Source: Bacteroidota bacterium
GTDB lineage: Bacteria > Bacteroidota > Bacteroidia > AKYH767-A > OLB10
Assembly (NCBI GenBank): GCA_023251535.1
Contig: JAHEYP010000008.1
Location: 36,519-100,518 of the forward strand
Direction of reading: 5' to 3'
DNA: 64,000 nucleotides
In this document: positions 9,449 to 17,626 of the stretch, in pieces
Numbering within the stretch: position 1 is the first letter of the stretch
Layout: the number at the start of each line of letters is the position of its first letter
Position numbers and translations under genes: made by a program
The notes under the pieces: model-generated
Seen by the model: only the letters and a program-made list of their open reading frames with translations
Told to the model about the DNA's origin: nothing
Database searches by the model: none

Positions 9449-10193
9449 ATCATTATTAAAGATTTTTTCTTCAGAGAAAGAAAACGAGTATTTAGAAACC
9501 GACTTTTCATCGATCGGAACCGATATGCATTCGCATCTCATTCCAGGAATCGACGATGGCGCTAAAACAATTGAAGATAGCATTGAGCTAATCCGTTTCC
9601 TCCACTCCATGGGATATAGTAAGTTGATTACTACACCTCACATCATGAGTGATTACTTCAGAAATACTCCAGAAACTATTTTAGGAGGATTAGCTGACGT
9701 TCAAAAAGCAATTGCCGAACAAAATATTCCTGTTACTATTTCTGCTGCTGCCGAATATTATATCGACGACGGCTTTATCAGAAAGTTAGAAGAAGAAAAA
9801 CTGCTAACCTTTGGCGATAATTATTTGCTGATGGAGGTTTCTTATATCAATCCTCCCGATAATGTACGCGAAGTTTTTTTCCGTGCTCAAGTTCTTGGAT
9901 ACAAACCTATCCTCGCTCACCCTGAGAGATATCCGTTTTGGTATCGCAATCTCGATGAATACCAACGCTTCCACGATATGGGAGTTATTCTTCAACTTAA
10001 CCTTAATTCGCTAAGCGGATACTATGGTGCTGAAGCAAAAAAAGTGGGAGAGAAATTAATCGACTTGAATATTATTGGAGCCCTTGGCACCGATATGCAT
10101 CACATGAAGCATGCTATGGCATTGCAAAAGTGCATCAAAGAGAAATACCTGCATAAGGTTTTTGAAATGCCGTTGATTAACCGTTATCTGTAG
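9441..10193 (+). CDS. PHP-family capsular polysaccharide tyrosine phosphatase (CpsB/YwqE-like)
   Basis: 250-residue PHP-fold metalloprotein. Metal-ligand motifs are DMHSHLIPGIDDGA (HxH), TTPHIM, AHPERYPFW and GTDMHHM, in the order seen in CpsB/CapC/YwqE Mn-dependent phosphotyrosine phosphatases. Known members dephosphorylate the bacterial tyrosine kinase (Wzc/CapB) that controls polysaccharide export. The 8-base overlap with the upstream epimerase fits this role. No tyrosine kinase, Wza or Wzy gene is in the window. A histidinol-phosphatase-like activity is less likely given the context. Confidence 0.88.
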   Translation: MLKSLLKIFSSEKENEYLETDFSSIGTDMHSHLIPGIDDGAKTIEDSIELIRFLHSMGYSKLITTPHIMSDYFRNTPETILGGLADVQKAIAEQNIPVTISAAAEYYIDDGFIRKLEEEKLLTFGDNYLLMEVSYINPPDNVREVFFRAQVLGYKPILAHPERYPFWYRNLDEYQRFHDMGVILQLNLNSLSGYYGAEAKKVGEKLIDLNIIGALGTDMHHMKHAMALQKCIKEKYLHKVFEMPLINRYL

Positions 10194-10197
10194 TTTT

Positions 10198-10692
10198 ATG
10201 TCGGACAACCACCTCGTTACTTTAGTAAAATATAATCAGTGGGCAAACGAAAGAATCTGCGGATTTATTAATGAAGCAGGAGAAAAAATAGCCGACACTG
10301 AACTAATAAGTAGCTTTCCAACAATTCGCAAGACGTTATTTCACTTGTGGGATGCACAAGTAATCTGGATGAAACGCTTGCGAGGAGAGTCCTCAAATAC
10401 TTGGCCTAGCCATAATTTTACCGGAACACTTAATGAAGCAACTTCACTTTTGTTACAGAATTCACAGGATTATGTGCTTTATGCTGAAGGAGTGAAAGTT
10501 GATCAATTTCAAAATGATGTTGAGTTTAAATCGCTCGACGGAACGGCTTATCATAATACTGTTGAGGAGATTATCATGCATGTAATGAATCATAGCACCT
10601 TTCACAGAGGACAGCTAATCACCATGCTTCGTTCTGCAGGCTTTACGGCAGTTGGTTCTACCGACTTAATCAGGTATTTTAGATCAAAATAA
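10198..10692 (+). CDS. DinB-family four-helix protein
   Basis: 164-residue protein of the DinB/YfiT metalloenzyme superfamily. Three His ligands typical of the fold can be picked out: the His in TLFHLWDAQ and the two in MNHSTFHRGQL. The N terminus VKYNQWANERI is the usual first helix. Members bind a divalent metal; several are thiol transferases, but most have no known substrate. The start ATG is 4 bases after the phosphatase stop, so it may simply be read through from the polysaccharide operon. Confidence 0.85.
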   Translation: MSDNHLVTLVKYNQWANERICGFINEAGEKIADTELISSFPTIRKTLFHLWDAQVIWMKRLRGESSNTWPSHNFTGTLNEATSLLLQNSQDYVLYAEGVKVDQFQNDVEFKSLDGTAYHNTVEEIIMHVMNHSTFHRGQLITMLRSAGFTAVGSTDLIRYFRSK

Positions 10693-10740
10693 TCCAATTT
10701 TTTCTTCCAACATTTAATCACATTCTTCGTATACTTGTGG

Positions 10741-12546
10741 ATGAAGAAGTTATTATTCGGGATAGTGGCAATAGTCATTATTTGTCTCCTGAGCTTTTAT
10801 GTGTGGAGTTCATTTAAAGAACGTGAAGGCATCTATACCGGCATTGGTAGTGTGATTAAAAAAACACCTGGATTAGATACAACTAGTTTTTCAATTAATG
10901 TTTCCGGCTTAAAACAAGATACATTAGACTCAAATTTCGGATTGACAGAAGTAATTGTAAATCTAAAACATCAGAATTTCTATAACATCGACATGTACCT
11001 CGAAGCACCGGATGGTGAGCGAGTTGAATTGAATTGCCAGAATGGCGATTTTGATGCTGTAACTAAAAAGTTGATTTTCAAAGACGATGCTAAGCGTTCT
11101 ATATTCACAGAAAAATCACCTTATCAAGGAGAATATAAACCCTATGGTTTTTTAGCGTGGTTTAATAATCATTGCAACGCCACAGGAAAATGGAGATTGA
11201 AAATTGTTGATACAAATAAAGCCAAAGGACGTGGAGTTCTTGTTTATTGGCAATTAAAATTTGGCAATAACCCTCCTGCTCCAAAAGCTATCGAGTCCTC
11301 AAATTTACCTCTGGTAGTTATTAATTGCCCTGTAATTAGCCCGAAGAAAGTGCATGATGCAAAAGCGATATTGAAAGTTGTCTATAACGAAAAGGGACAA
11401 GAAAATTTTCTTCGCGACACGTCATCAGCATTAGCAATTCCTATCGAATTAAAAATGCGCGGGAATAGTTCTACTAAACTTCCACGCAAAAGCTATTCAA
11501 TTAAACTTAAAGGGAAAAAATCGAAAACAAAGGATGTATCAATTGCAGGAATAGAACCTACAGCTGAATGGATTTTAGGATCTAACTTAATGGATAGATC
11601 ACTCATAAGAAATCCGTTAACCTATACTTTATTTAAAAGTATCGGAGGGAATTCGATCGAAAGCAAACTGTGCGAAGTAATATGGAATAATCAATATATG
11701 GGTGTTTATTTACTCAGTGAAAAACCTGATTATTCTATAGTTCAAAAGGTGTTTAACAAAGAGAAAATAAATACCGGTGAACAATATATTGTTTGTAAAG
11801 ACAATCACGAAGACGGAGAAATTGGTTGGTATAGCCGACATAAAAACTATACTAAAGTTGGAAAGAAATCTTTCATCATTATTAAATATCCCGACAAACA
11901 ACGAGTAGCAAGAAAACTCATTCCTGTTATAGAAAAAGATTTCTCAAGATTTGATGATGCACTTGTAAGATCATTCGATGGTACATCGGTAGACACTTCT
12001 TATCGTTCGTTAATCGATATGCAAAGTTTCATCAATTATATGCTAATTAATGAGCTTACAAAAAACAATGACGGTTATAAGCTCAGTTGTTTCATGTATA
12101 AACCAAAGAATGGAACGTTACATGCAGGCCCTGCCTGGGATTTCGATCGTGCATTAGGCAATTTAAATAGCGATGGCGCATCTAATGCCGACGGATGGAG
12201 ATATTCATTCTTAGAAGATAGGGCAACCAACGGCAACCCAAAATGGTGGCCCGCGTTAATGGAAGATTCTTTGTTTGCACGAACTTTTATCAATTCATGG
12301 AAGTCACAACGTAAAGGCGCAATCAGCGATGCAACAATAAACCATCAAATCGACAGTTTAGTAGTAATTACAAAACCTGCTGCTGCAAGAAATTTCAATT
12401 TATGGCCTGTTTTAGGGCTAAATAGCAGCGGATTTTACTATAGCCCCGACATTAAAACCTTCGGCGACGAAATCAATTTCCTTCGCAATTTCATTCTCAA
12501 CAGAGCGCATTGGATCGATGCTCATATTAACGATTTATTAAAGTAA
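10741..12546 (+). CDS. P-domain plus CotH-kinase fusion, membrane-anchored or exported
   Basis: The start is the ATG at 10741 (MKKLLFGIVAIV); the ORF-track start is a TTG two codons upstream. The first ~25 residues form a hydrophobic signal/anchor. Residues ~40-180 resemble a proprotein-convertase P domain (FGLTEVIVNLKHQNFYNID, EAPDGERVELN, TGKWRLKIVDT, LVYWQLKFG). Residues ~190-600 are a CotH-type protein kinase, with MRGNSSTKLPRKSYSIKL as the nucleotide-loop region, NNDGYKLSCFMYKP, and GPAWDFDRALGN as the catalytic/metal-binding motif. CotH proteins phosphorylate secreted or coat proteins. The combination with a P domain is uncommon. Its substrate is unknown; outside-the-membrane action is inferred from the signal. 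Confidence 0.82.
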   Translation: MKKLLFGIVAIVIICLLSFYVWSSFKEREGIYTGIGSVIKKTPGLDTTSFSINVSGLKQDTLDSNFGLTEVIVNLKHQNFYNIDMYLEAPDGERVELNCQNGDFDAVTKKLIFKDDAKRSIFTEKSPYQGEYKPYGFLAWFNNHCNATGKWRLKIVDTNKAKGRGVLVYWQLKFGNNPPAPKAIESSNLPLVVINCPVISPKKVHDAKAILKVVYNEKGQENFLRDTSSALAIPIELKMRGNSSTKLPRKSYSIKLKGKKSKTKDVSIAGIEPTAEWILGSNLMDRSLIRNPLTYTLFKSIGGNSIESKLCEVIWNNQYMGVYLLSEKPDYSIVQKVFNKEKINTGEQYIVCKDNHEDGEIGWYSRHKNYTKVGKKSFIIIKYPDKQRVARKLIPVIEKDFSRFDDALVRSFDGTSVDTSYRSLIDMQSFINYMLINELTKNNDGYKLSCFMYKPKNGTLHAGPAWDFDRALGNLNSDGASNADGWRYSFLEDRATNGNPKWWPALMEDSLFARTFINSWKSQRKGAISDATINHQIDSLVVITKPAAARNFNLWPVLGLNSSGFYYSPDIKTFGDEINFLRNFILNRAHWIDAHINDLLK

Positions 12547-12635
12547 TCAGACTGTAAGGTTTAGTATGTAATTTCTAAATAACGCAACATTTTTACGTCG
12601 TTCTTTGTAAAAGAAAATCTCCAATACTCTCGACT

Positions 12636-12884
12636 ATGCAACAAAACGAAATCGAACAACATTTAAATGTAACTGCGAAGTTTGAATTAGTAAACGGGTC
12701 ACTGAAATACGGAGTCATCAATAAGCAAATTGATGGTGAGAAAATCAGAACCGACTACTATTTCATCTCAATGCAGAATTTGAATAATTTTAAGAAAGCG
12801 ATTAGCAATCACAATTACGAATTCTGCAAAATGTTGATGGAAAAAATCAACATCAAGTTCATCAAATCTGTACAACCGATTTAA
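12636..12884 (+). CDS. Small hypothetical protein (82 aa)
   Basis: I do not recognise the family. The protein is soluble, with no signal or membrane helix, and is rich in Asn, Lys and Ile. Middle residues (YYFISMQNLNNFKKAI) look like a strand followed by helix. It starts at an ATG with a 90-base leader and ends 14 bases before the convergent trpS stop. The reading frame has normal codon use for the window and no competing ORF, so I believe it is expressed, but nothing shows a function. Confidence 0.6.
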   Translation: MQQNEIEQHLNVTAKFELVNGSLKYGVINKQIDGEKIRTDYYFISMQNLNNFKKAISNHNYEFCKMLMEKINIKFIKSVQPI

Positions 12885-12898
12885 GCTATCGTGAATTT

Positions 12899-13894
12899 TT
12901 AACGATAACTGATCCCCATTATATCACGCACTTCTTTTACAGTAGTAGAAGAAGATGCGTGAGCCTTTTCCTTACCCATATCCATTATCTTATTCAGATA
13001 TTTTTCATCAGCAGCTAAAGCTTCTATTTTCTCTCTTAGAGGAGCCACAAATTTCTCAATATCTTCCGCCAATTGCTTTTTCAAATCGCCATAACGAACA
13101 GTGCAATTATTATAGGCATCATCAAAAAACTGAACAGTTTCTTTTGCTGAAACAACATTCATCAAAGTAAATAAATTCTTTATCGCTTCCGGCTTTTCGG
13201 AATTAGGTTCTGTTGGACCCGCATCTGAAACTGCGCGCATCACTTTTTTCTTCAAAACATCTGGTGAATCAGCCAAGAATATGGCATTCCCTTCTGCTTC
13301 CGATTTTCCCATCTTACCACTTCCATCGAGGCCGGGAATTTTCACCAACTGCTCTCCGAAATTATATGCAACAGGCTCAGGAAAATAATCAACATTATAC
13401 AAACGGTTAAAACGATTCCCGAATTGTCGAGTCATCTCTAAATGTTGCTCTTGATCTTTCCCAACAGGAACTTTCGTTGCTCTATGAATTAAAATATCAG
13501 CAGCCATCAATACAGGATAAGTTAAAAGTCCTGCATTCACATTATCAGGTTGCTTTTTTGCTTTTTCTTTGAATGTTGTTGCTCGCTCTAATTCTCCTTT
13601 GTAAGCATGCATATTCAACAACAAATACAATTCTGTTGTTTCAGGCAAATCGCTCTGAATGTAAATAGTTGATTTTTCGGGATCAATTCCGCAGGCAAGG
13701 TATTCGGCCAAAACTTGACGAACATTTCTGCGTAACATCACAGGATCAGGATGCGTGGTAAGCGAATGATAATCGGCAATGAAGAAATAGCAATTCTGCT
13801 CTTCTTGCATGCGAATGAAATTCTTCACTGCTCCAAAATAATTACCCAGGTGGAGATTTCCTGTACTTCTGATTCCGCTTACTACTGTTTCCAT
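12899..13894 (-). CDS. trpS: Tryptophan--tRNA ligase
   Basis: Class I aminoacyl-tRNA synthetase of 331 residues, the normal bacterial TrpRS length. The HIGH-like motif is TGNLHLGNYFGA near the N terminus and the KMSKS-like motif is GKMGKS near residue 200. VPVGKDQEQHLEMTRQ and MAADILIHRATKVPVG are TrpRS signatures for tryptophan and ATP binding. It charges tRNA-Trp in the cytoplasm. It is a single-gene unit here, convergent with the small hypothetical gene and divergent from plsC. Confidence 0.97.
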   Translation of the reverse strand: METVVSGIRSTGNLHLGNYFGAVKNFIRMQEEQNCYFFIADYHSLTTHPDPVMLRRNVRQVLAEYLACGIDPEKSTIYIQSDLPETTELYLLLNMHAYKGELERATTFKEKAKKQPDNVNAGLLTYPVLMAADILIHRATKVPVGKDQEQHLEMTRQFGNRFNRLYNVDYFPEPVAYNFGEQLVKIPGLDGSGKMGKSEAEGNAIFLADSPDVLKKKVMRAVSDAGPTEPNSEKPEAIKNLFTLMNVVSAKETVQFFDDAYNNCTVRYGDLKKQLAEDIEKFVAPLREKIEALAADEKYLNKIMDMGKEKAHASSSTTVKEVRDIMGISYR

Positions 13895-13990
13895 AGGCTG
13901 CGAAGATAATAAAGCTTGCGGGAACAGTAAACTTCAGACAAACATCATTTTTACGCTATTTTTCTCCCAAACCAACAATTTTTAAATCAC

Positions 13991-13998
13991 TATCTTTG
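13991..13998 (+). promoter_or_regulatory. Candidate -7 element TATCTTTG for plsC
   Basis: Exact match to the Bacteroidota -7 consensus TAnnTTTG, 4 bases upstream of the GTG start codon. There is no TTG at the expected -33 spacing, so support is partial; if used, the mRNA would be nearly leaderless. Confidence 0.4.
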
Positions 13999-14002
13999 AC
14001 CT

Positions 14003-14815
14003 GTGAAACAGTTGTCATTCATTGCAAGAAGAATTTGGTGTGGATGGTTTTTCCTTACGGGATTTCTATTTTTTCTTCCTCTCTATCCTATCTTTCTCAT
14101 TCTGCTGAGCAGAGAAGCTTGGTTTCCCTATGCTTTCCGCTTAAAGAAAGTATGGGCGCATTGGATCATTTTCACTACAGGCATCGTTTATAAAATCACT
14201 TACGAGGAAAAACCGGAGAAAGGCAAGGCTTATGTCATCTGCCCAAACCATAGCTCTTATCTCGATATCGTGCTCACCAATATCGCTTTCCCCAATTATT
14301 TCCATTTTATGGGTAAAGCCGAGTTAAAAAATGTTCCGCTGTTCAATATTTTCTTCAGAAAGATGAATATTTCGGTTGATCGTAGCAGCCGTACCGATTC
14401 TTTGAAAGCTTTTAAACGTGCAAATAAAGATATTGCCAAGGGAATTGGCATCGCCATCTTCCCCGAAGCTACTATTCCGGCTATTAGTCCTGAGTTGGGA
14501 GCCTTTAAAAGTGGGGCTTTCCGATTGGCTATCCAAAATCAGATCCCAGTTGTGCCAATAACCTTCCTCGATAACTGGAAAATCTTCCCCGATAGTGGCA
14601 AAAACCGCTTTTTAGTTTGTCCCGGACTAGCCCGAATCATCGTTCATAAGCCAATTCCGACTGTAGGAATGACCGATGCCGATGTTTCTGCCCTCAAACA
14701 ACAGGTTTATAACATCATTGAAACCACTTTGATGAACAATAAAAGGATTGTAGGCGGATGCCGCTATTCGAAAAAGGTCTTGAAAGAAGAAATTAACGGG
14801 TCCGATCCAGTTTAA
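14003..14815 (+). CDS. plsC: 1-acyl-sn-glycerol-3-phosphate acyltransferase family protein
   Basis: 270-residue lysophospholipid acyltransferase. The catalytic NHxxxxD motif is NHSSYLD (residues 82-88), the second block is FPEATI preceded by the phosphate-binding region, and an N-terminal hydrophobic segment (GWFFLTGFLFFLPLYPIFLIL) anchors it to the inner membrane. It acylates lysophosphatidic acid to phosphatidic acid, or a related lyso-lipid. The start is a GTG; there is no ATG in frame before residue ~110, well past the catalytic motif, so GTG must be used. A symmetrical terminator lies between it and the convergent bacilliredoxin gene. Confidence 0.88.
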   Translation: MKQLSFIARRIWCGWFFLTGFLFFLPLYPIFLILLSREAWFPYAFRLKKVWAHWIIFTTGIVYKITYEEKPEKGKAYVICPNHSSYLDIVLTNIAFPNYFHFMGKAELKNVPLFNIFFRKMNISVDRSSRTDSLKAFKRANKDIAKGIGIAIFPEATIPAISPELGAFKSGAFRLAIQNQIPVVPITFLDNWKIFPDSGKNRFLVCPGLARIIVHKPIPTVGMTDADVSALKQQVYNIIETTLMNNKRIVGGCRYSKKVLKEEINGSDPV

Positions 14816-14840
14816 AACTCAATTTTTTTCTGAAAAACAT

Positions 14841-14872
14841 AAAAAAAGGTGTCCGTAAAGACACCTTTTTTT
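14841..14872. terminator. Bidirectional terminator between plsC and bacilliredoxin
   Basis: aaaaaaaggtgtc and gacaccttttttt form a 13-bp perfect stem with a 6-base loop, with A and T runs on either side, so it can end transcription from both convergent genes. Confidence 0.85.
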
Positions 14873-14894
14873 ATTCAAAATCTGTAAGATTTTC

Positions 14895-15329
14895 TTAAGA
14901 ATTTACCGTTGTGCAGTGCTCTTCAAAAGCTGCTGTTAGGTTTTCAGCAATCATTTCTGCTGAGTGTCCTTCAATATGATGACGCTCTACGAAATGAACT
15001 AACTGACCGTCTTTAAATAAGGCGATACAAGGCGAAGATGGAGGGTAAGGCAACGTGTATTTACGTGCTTGAGCTACCGCTTCAATATCTTGTCCTGCGA
15101 ATACTGTAGTTAAGTGATCAGGCTTGATTTCGCTGTTCTGAATAGCCAGTTTCACTCCCGGACGAGCCGCTCCTGCAGCACATCCGCAAACTGAATTCAT
15201 CACTAACAACAAAGTCCCTTTACTATTAGGGATGGTTGCATCTACTTGCGCAGCGTCTTTTAGCTCTGTGAAACCTATACTGGTAAGTTCCTTGCGCATA
15301 GGTGCGCATAGTTGCTCCGGATATGGCAT
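14895..15329 (-). CDS. Bacilliredoxin, BrxA/BrxB (YphP/YqiW) family
   Basis: 144 residues from the ATG at 15329 (MPYPEQLCAPMR), exactly the family length; the ORF-track start at 15386 would add 19 residues that overlap the promoter. Thioredoxin-like fold with the characteristic CGC redox motif (Cys48-Gly-Cys50) in MNSVCGCAAGAARPG. Family members reduce protein-bacillithiol mixed disulfides in Firmicutes. In Bacteroidota the low-molecular-weight thiol partner depends on the lineage, and no BshA/B/C genes are in the window. The role is cytoplasmic thiol repair. Confidence 0.9.
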   Translation of the reverse strand: MPYPEQLCAPMRKELTSIGFTELKDAAQVDATIPNSKGTLLLVMNSVCGCAAGAARPGVKLAIQNSEIKPDHLTTVFAGQDIEAVAQARKYTLPYPPSSPCIALFKDGQLVHFVERHHIEGHSAEMIAENLTAAFEEHCTTVNS

Positions 15330-15354
15330 AATAATGTGTTTTAAAATTTCTATG

Positions 15355-15387
15355 CAAAGGTAACGAGTCCTGACCGATTTATGCAAA
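15355..15387 (-). promoter_or_regulatory. Bacteroidota-type promoter of the bacilliredoxin gene
   Basis: On the minus strand TTTG, 21 bases, then TACCTTTG; this matches the -33/-7 consensus (TTTG ... TAnnTTTG) completely. It lies 25 bases upstream of the chosen ATG, which supports that start over the longer ORF. Confidence 0.75.
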
Positions 15388-15418
15388 AAGGATTGTAATG
15401 ATTATGTGATTTTTCTCC

Positions 15419-15430
15419 ACACCTGGGTGT
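15419..15430. promoter_or_regulatory. Short palindrome upstream of the PAS-like gene
   Basis: ACACCTGGGTGT is a perfect 12-base dyad, 49 bases upstream of the start of the PAS-like mini-protein and in the divergent gap with bacilliredoxin. It could be an operator half-site pair, but 12 bases can occur by chance. Confidence 0.25.
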
Positions 15431-15479
15431 AACCCGCTGTATCATTGCATCACAGCACGACAATAAAACAGGTAGTAAA

Positions 15480-15830
15480 ATGAAAACAAACAATTCATCA
15501 AATGACGATTTCCGCGATGCCTTCCCGGTTATTCGTATCGACTACAACAAGCGACTTCTAGATTCTAATTTAACAGCTTTACCTCTGTTAGGCGACTGGA
15601 AGTGCCGTCAGGGCAGTAAAATACCTAGTGCCATCTGGAGTTCATATCCCGAATTGGAACAGGCTCTTAGTGATCAAAGTCCTTCAGGATGCAAGGTGAG
15701 CTTCGGCGAACTGCAAATATGGTTCGATGTGGTTCCATTCCCTGAGGCAGGATATATAGGTATGTACGGCTACCATATCGAATCGATGGTACCGGAAAGC
15801 ATGCCTCAAAAGCTTCGGATGACCGCATAG
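15480..15830 (+). CDS. PAS-like single-domain small protein (116 aa)
   Basis: No confident family match. The pattern FPVIRIDYNKRLLDSNLTAL at the N terminus and WFDVVPFPEAGYIGMYGYHI at the C terminus resembles the first and last strands of a PAS domain, as found in sensor proteins of this phylum. No kinase or other output domain is attached and there is no membrane segment. It is followed by a terminator and, 270 bases later, by a stand-alone receiver protein. The PAS reading is an inference from the strand pattern. Confidence 0.6.
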   Translation: MKTNNSSNDDFRDAFPVIRIDYNKRLLDSNLTALPLLGDWKCRQGSKIPSAIWSSYPELEQALSDQSPSGCKVSFGELQIWFDVVPFPEAGYIGMYGYHIESMVPESMPQKLRMTA

Positions 15831-15854
15831 CGGTTAGACTGTTGGTTGGTTTGA

Positions 15855-15893
15855 AGGGAACAACCCGGCTTGATGCCGGTTGTTCCTGTTTTT
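15855..15893 (+). terminator. Terminator after the PAS-like gene
   Basis: aggaacaacc-ggc type stem: left arm gggaacaacccggc pairs with gccggttgttcct with one bulged base around ttgat, followed by gttttt. Confidence 0.75.
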
Positions 15894-16102
15894 AGCCTAT
15901 CCATGATAACATTTATTTCTATGATTCGTATCACTTTTTAGAGGTGTTCTCTCTCGTAATTCTACATTTTCTGTAAGATCATTGTAAGAACTTTTCGTTT
16001 TTTTAACAAACTCATGCAAATAGGTTTCGTTATAATCTCTGTCAACCCAAACAAAGAACCCGAAACCGCAGAAAAAACAACAGAGAAGAAAAATCCTTTA
16101 TT

Positions 16103-16540
16103 ATGAGTCAGACGATGAGTAAGTCTGTTACCGGCTCGGCAAAGAATACTGCCAACGGAAGATACAGCAAAGTGATGTTGATTGATGACAACTCCTTAGA
16201 TAATTTCATTAACAAGAAATTATTGGAGTCGAATGGGTTCACTGACGAAACAGAAGCCTTTGAATCGGCCGAAAAAGCCCTTGAAAAACTTAAAGCGTCA
16301 GGTACGGATGAATTGCCGGATGTTATCTTCTTAGATATCATGATGCCGGGGATGGATGGGTTTCAATTTCTCGAAGCCTTCGAAAACCTTCCAACATGCA
16401 CTCAGCAACACTGCAAAGTGATTATGTTGTCGACATCTGAGAGCTTTAAAGATCTCAATAAGGCTAACAAAAACAGGTTTGTTAAGAAATTCTTAAACAA
16501 GCCTTTGACACCGGAAACTATTAATGCAATCCACGTTTAA
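16103..16540 (+). CDS. Stand-alone response regulator receiver protein
   Basis: 145-residue REC domain without an output domain. The acidic pair is IDDN (residues 27-30), the phospho-acceptor is Asp78 in FLDIMMPGMDG, the switch Ser/Thr lies in MLSTSES, and the conserved lysine is Lys133 in LNKPLTP. The first ~22 residues are a polar extension of low complexity. Such single-domain regulators act as phosphorelay intermediates or by protein contact; no cognate kinase is adjacent. A 560-base stretch upstream holds only the PAS-like gene and untranslated leader. Confidence 0.92.
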   Translation: MSQTMSKSVTGSAKNTANGRYSKVMLIDDNSLDNFINKKLLESNGFTDETEAFESAEKALEKLKASGTDELPDVIFLDIMMPGMDGFQFLEAFENLPTCTQQHCKVIMLSTSESFKDLNKANKNRFVKKFLNKPLTPETINAIHV

Positions 16541-16541
16541 C

Positions 16542-16573
16542 AAAAAAGTCCCGCAAAATTGTGGGACTTTTTT
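16542..16573. terminator. Bidirectional terminator between the receiver gene and tadA
   Basis: aaaaaagtcccgc and gtgggactttttttt pair with one mismatch around a short A/T loop, between convergent stop codons that are only 33 bases apart. Confidence 0.85.
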
Positions 16574-17014
16574 TTATCTCTTCGCTTTAAAATAATCGAC
16601 TATAATTTTACTGCATTCTTCTTCTAGCACGCCGGTAACGATTTCAGCAGTTGGATGTAACTTCACCCCTGCTTTGATAAATCCTCTTTTTTCGTCGGTA
16701 GCTCCAATTACTACACGAGGAATTTGTGTCCAAAAGGCAGCTCCCGCACACATCACGCAAGGCTCCAAAGTCACGTACAAAGTGCAATCTTTCAAATACT
16801 TGCCTCCCAAATTATCGGCGGCAGCAGTAAATGCCATCATTTCGGCATGCGCTGTAACGTCGTTTAACCTTTCTACCAAATTATGGGCTCTGGCAATCAC
16901 TTTCCCTCCCGCAACTATTACCGCCCCAATAGGAACTTCATCAGCATCGAGTGCCTTCCCAGCTTCTACCAATGCCTGTTGCATAAAATATTTATCGTCG
17001 AATAGTATTTCCAC
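16574..17014 (-). CDS. tadA: tRNA-specific adenosine deaminase (nucleoside deaminase family)
   Basis: 146-residue zinc deaminase. The zinc site and proton shuttle are HAE (His56, Glu58) and PCVMC (Cys86, Cys89). The segment EVPIGAVIVAGGKVIARAHN is typical of TadA. The expected reaction is A34 to inosine in the anticodon of tRNA-Arg(ACG). Guanine deaminases share the fold, but the EVPIGAV and LEPCVMCAGA sequence favours TadA. An exact -7 element lies 4 bases upstream of the start. Confidence 0.92.
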   Translation of the reverse strand: MEILFDDKYFMQQALVEAGKALDADEVPIGAVIVAGGKVIARAHNLVERLNDVTAHAEMMAFTAAADNLGGKYLKDCTLYVTLEPCVMCAGAAFWTQIPRVVIGATDEKRGFIKAGVKLHPTAEIVTGVLEEECSKIIVDYFKAKR

Positions 17015-17018
17015 AATG

Positions 17019-17026
17019 CAAAACTA
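17019..17026 (-). promoter_or_regulatory. Candidate -7 element TAGTTTTG for tadA
   Basis: Exact TAnnTTTG match on the minus strand just upstream of the tadA ATG. No TTG lies at the expected -33 position, so the call is tentative. Confidence 0.4.
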
Positions 17027-17129
17027 ATGCAAATCGACAATTTTTAAAGAATGCAAAATATGTACCGATTTTATAGCTCTACTAGTCGATTTTACCTTTG
17101 AATGAGCAATAAAAATAAATTCTTTGACT

Positions 17130-17137
17130 TACATTTG
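17130..17137 (+). promoter_or_regulatory. Candidate -7 element TACATTTG upstream of the IPExxxVDY-pyk pair
   Basis: Exact TAnnTTTG match 7 bases before the ATG at 17145. A second match (TACCTTTG, 17093-17100) lies 37 bases further upstream; I cannot tell which is used. Confidence 0.4.
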
Positions 17138-17144
17138 TCCCTCC

Positions 17145-17582
17145 ATGGCAAAGAAACAAACGTATACACTCGATTATCAGGAAGACTACGATTTTATATT
17201 GCTTGGAATATTCTGCGCTTACCGCGATTATAGACTCTGCTTCGAAGTCGACAAAATCTTAGATCTTTCTCTTGAAAGATTAAAAGATGTTGAATTGAAA
17301 ATGGAAAAGAAAGGTTCATCAGGACTGTTCCCCGTTTTCCTTTCAACGAATGTTGATGATGAGTATTATTTTATAATCGGCAATAAAGGAAGTATCGGAC
17401 ATTTTATTCCCGAGCTTAAACAAATCGATTATTTTCTGAAAATCAGAAATTTTAGTCGCTATACAAAGCCAGATGAGCTCATCAAAAAACTTAAAACAAT
17501 TTCGATTGTTAGCAGTGTGATCGAGTTAAACCCAGATGAAATGAAGTCGGCTGAAAACTTCTTAATAGTTGAACCGGCATAA
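17145..17582 (+). CDS. IPExxxVDY family protein
   Basis: 145 residues from the ATG at 17145 (MAKKQTYTLDY); the ORF-track start is a TTG seven codons earlier and inside the candidate promoter. It carries the family-defining motif as IPELKQIDYFLKI near residue 100, and the N-terminal part with GIFCAYRDYRLCFEVDKIL. The family is widespread in Bacteroidota and has no proven function. It lies 44 bases upstream of pyk on the same strand, an arrangement I recall as recurrent in this phylum, so a link to pyruvate kinase or central metabolism is plausible but unproven. Confidence 0.85.
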   Translation: MAKKQTYTLDYQEDYDFILLGIFCAYRDYRLCFEVDKILDLSLERLKDVELKMEKKGSSGLFPVFLSTNVDDEYYFIIGNKGSIGHFIPELKQIDYFLKIRNFSRYTKPDELIKKLKTISIVSSVIELNPDEMKSAENFLIVEPA

Positions 17583-17626
17583 TAATCCAATGCAGCTCCC
17601 AAACCACTATCGCTGCAAATGAAACT

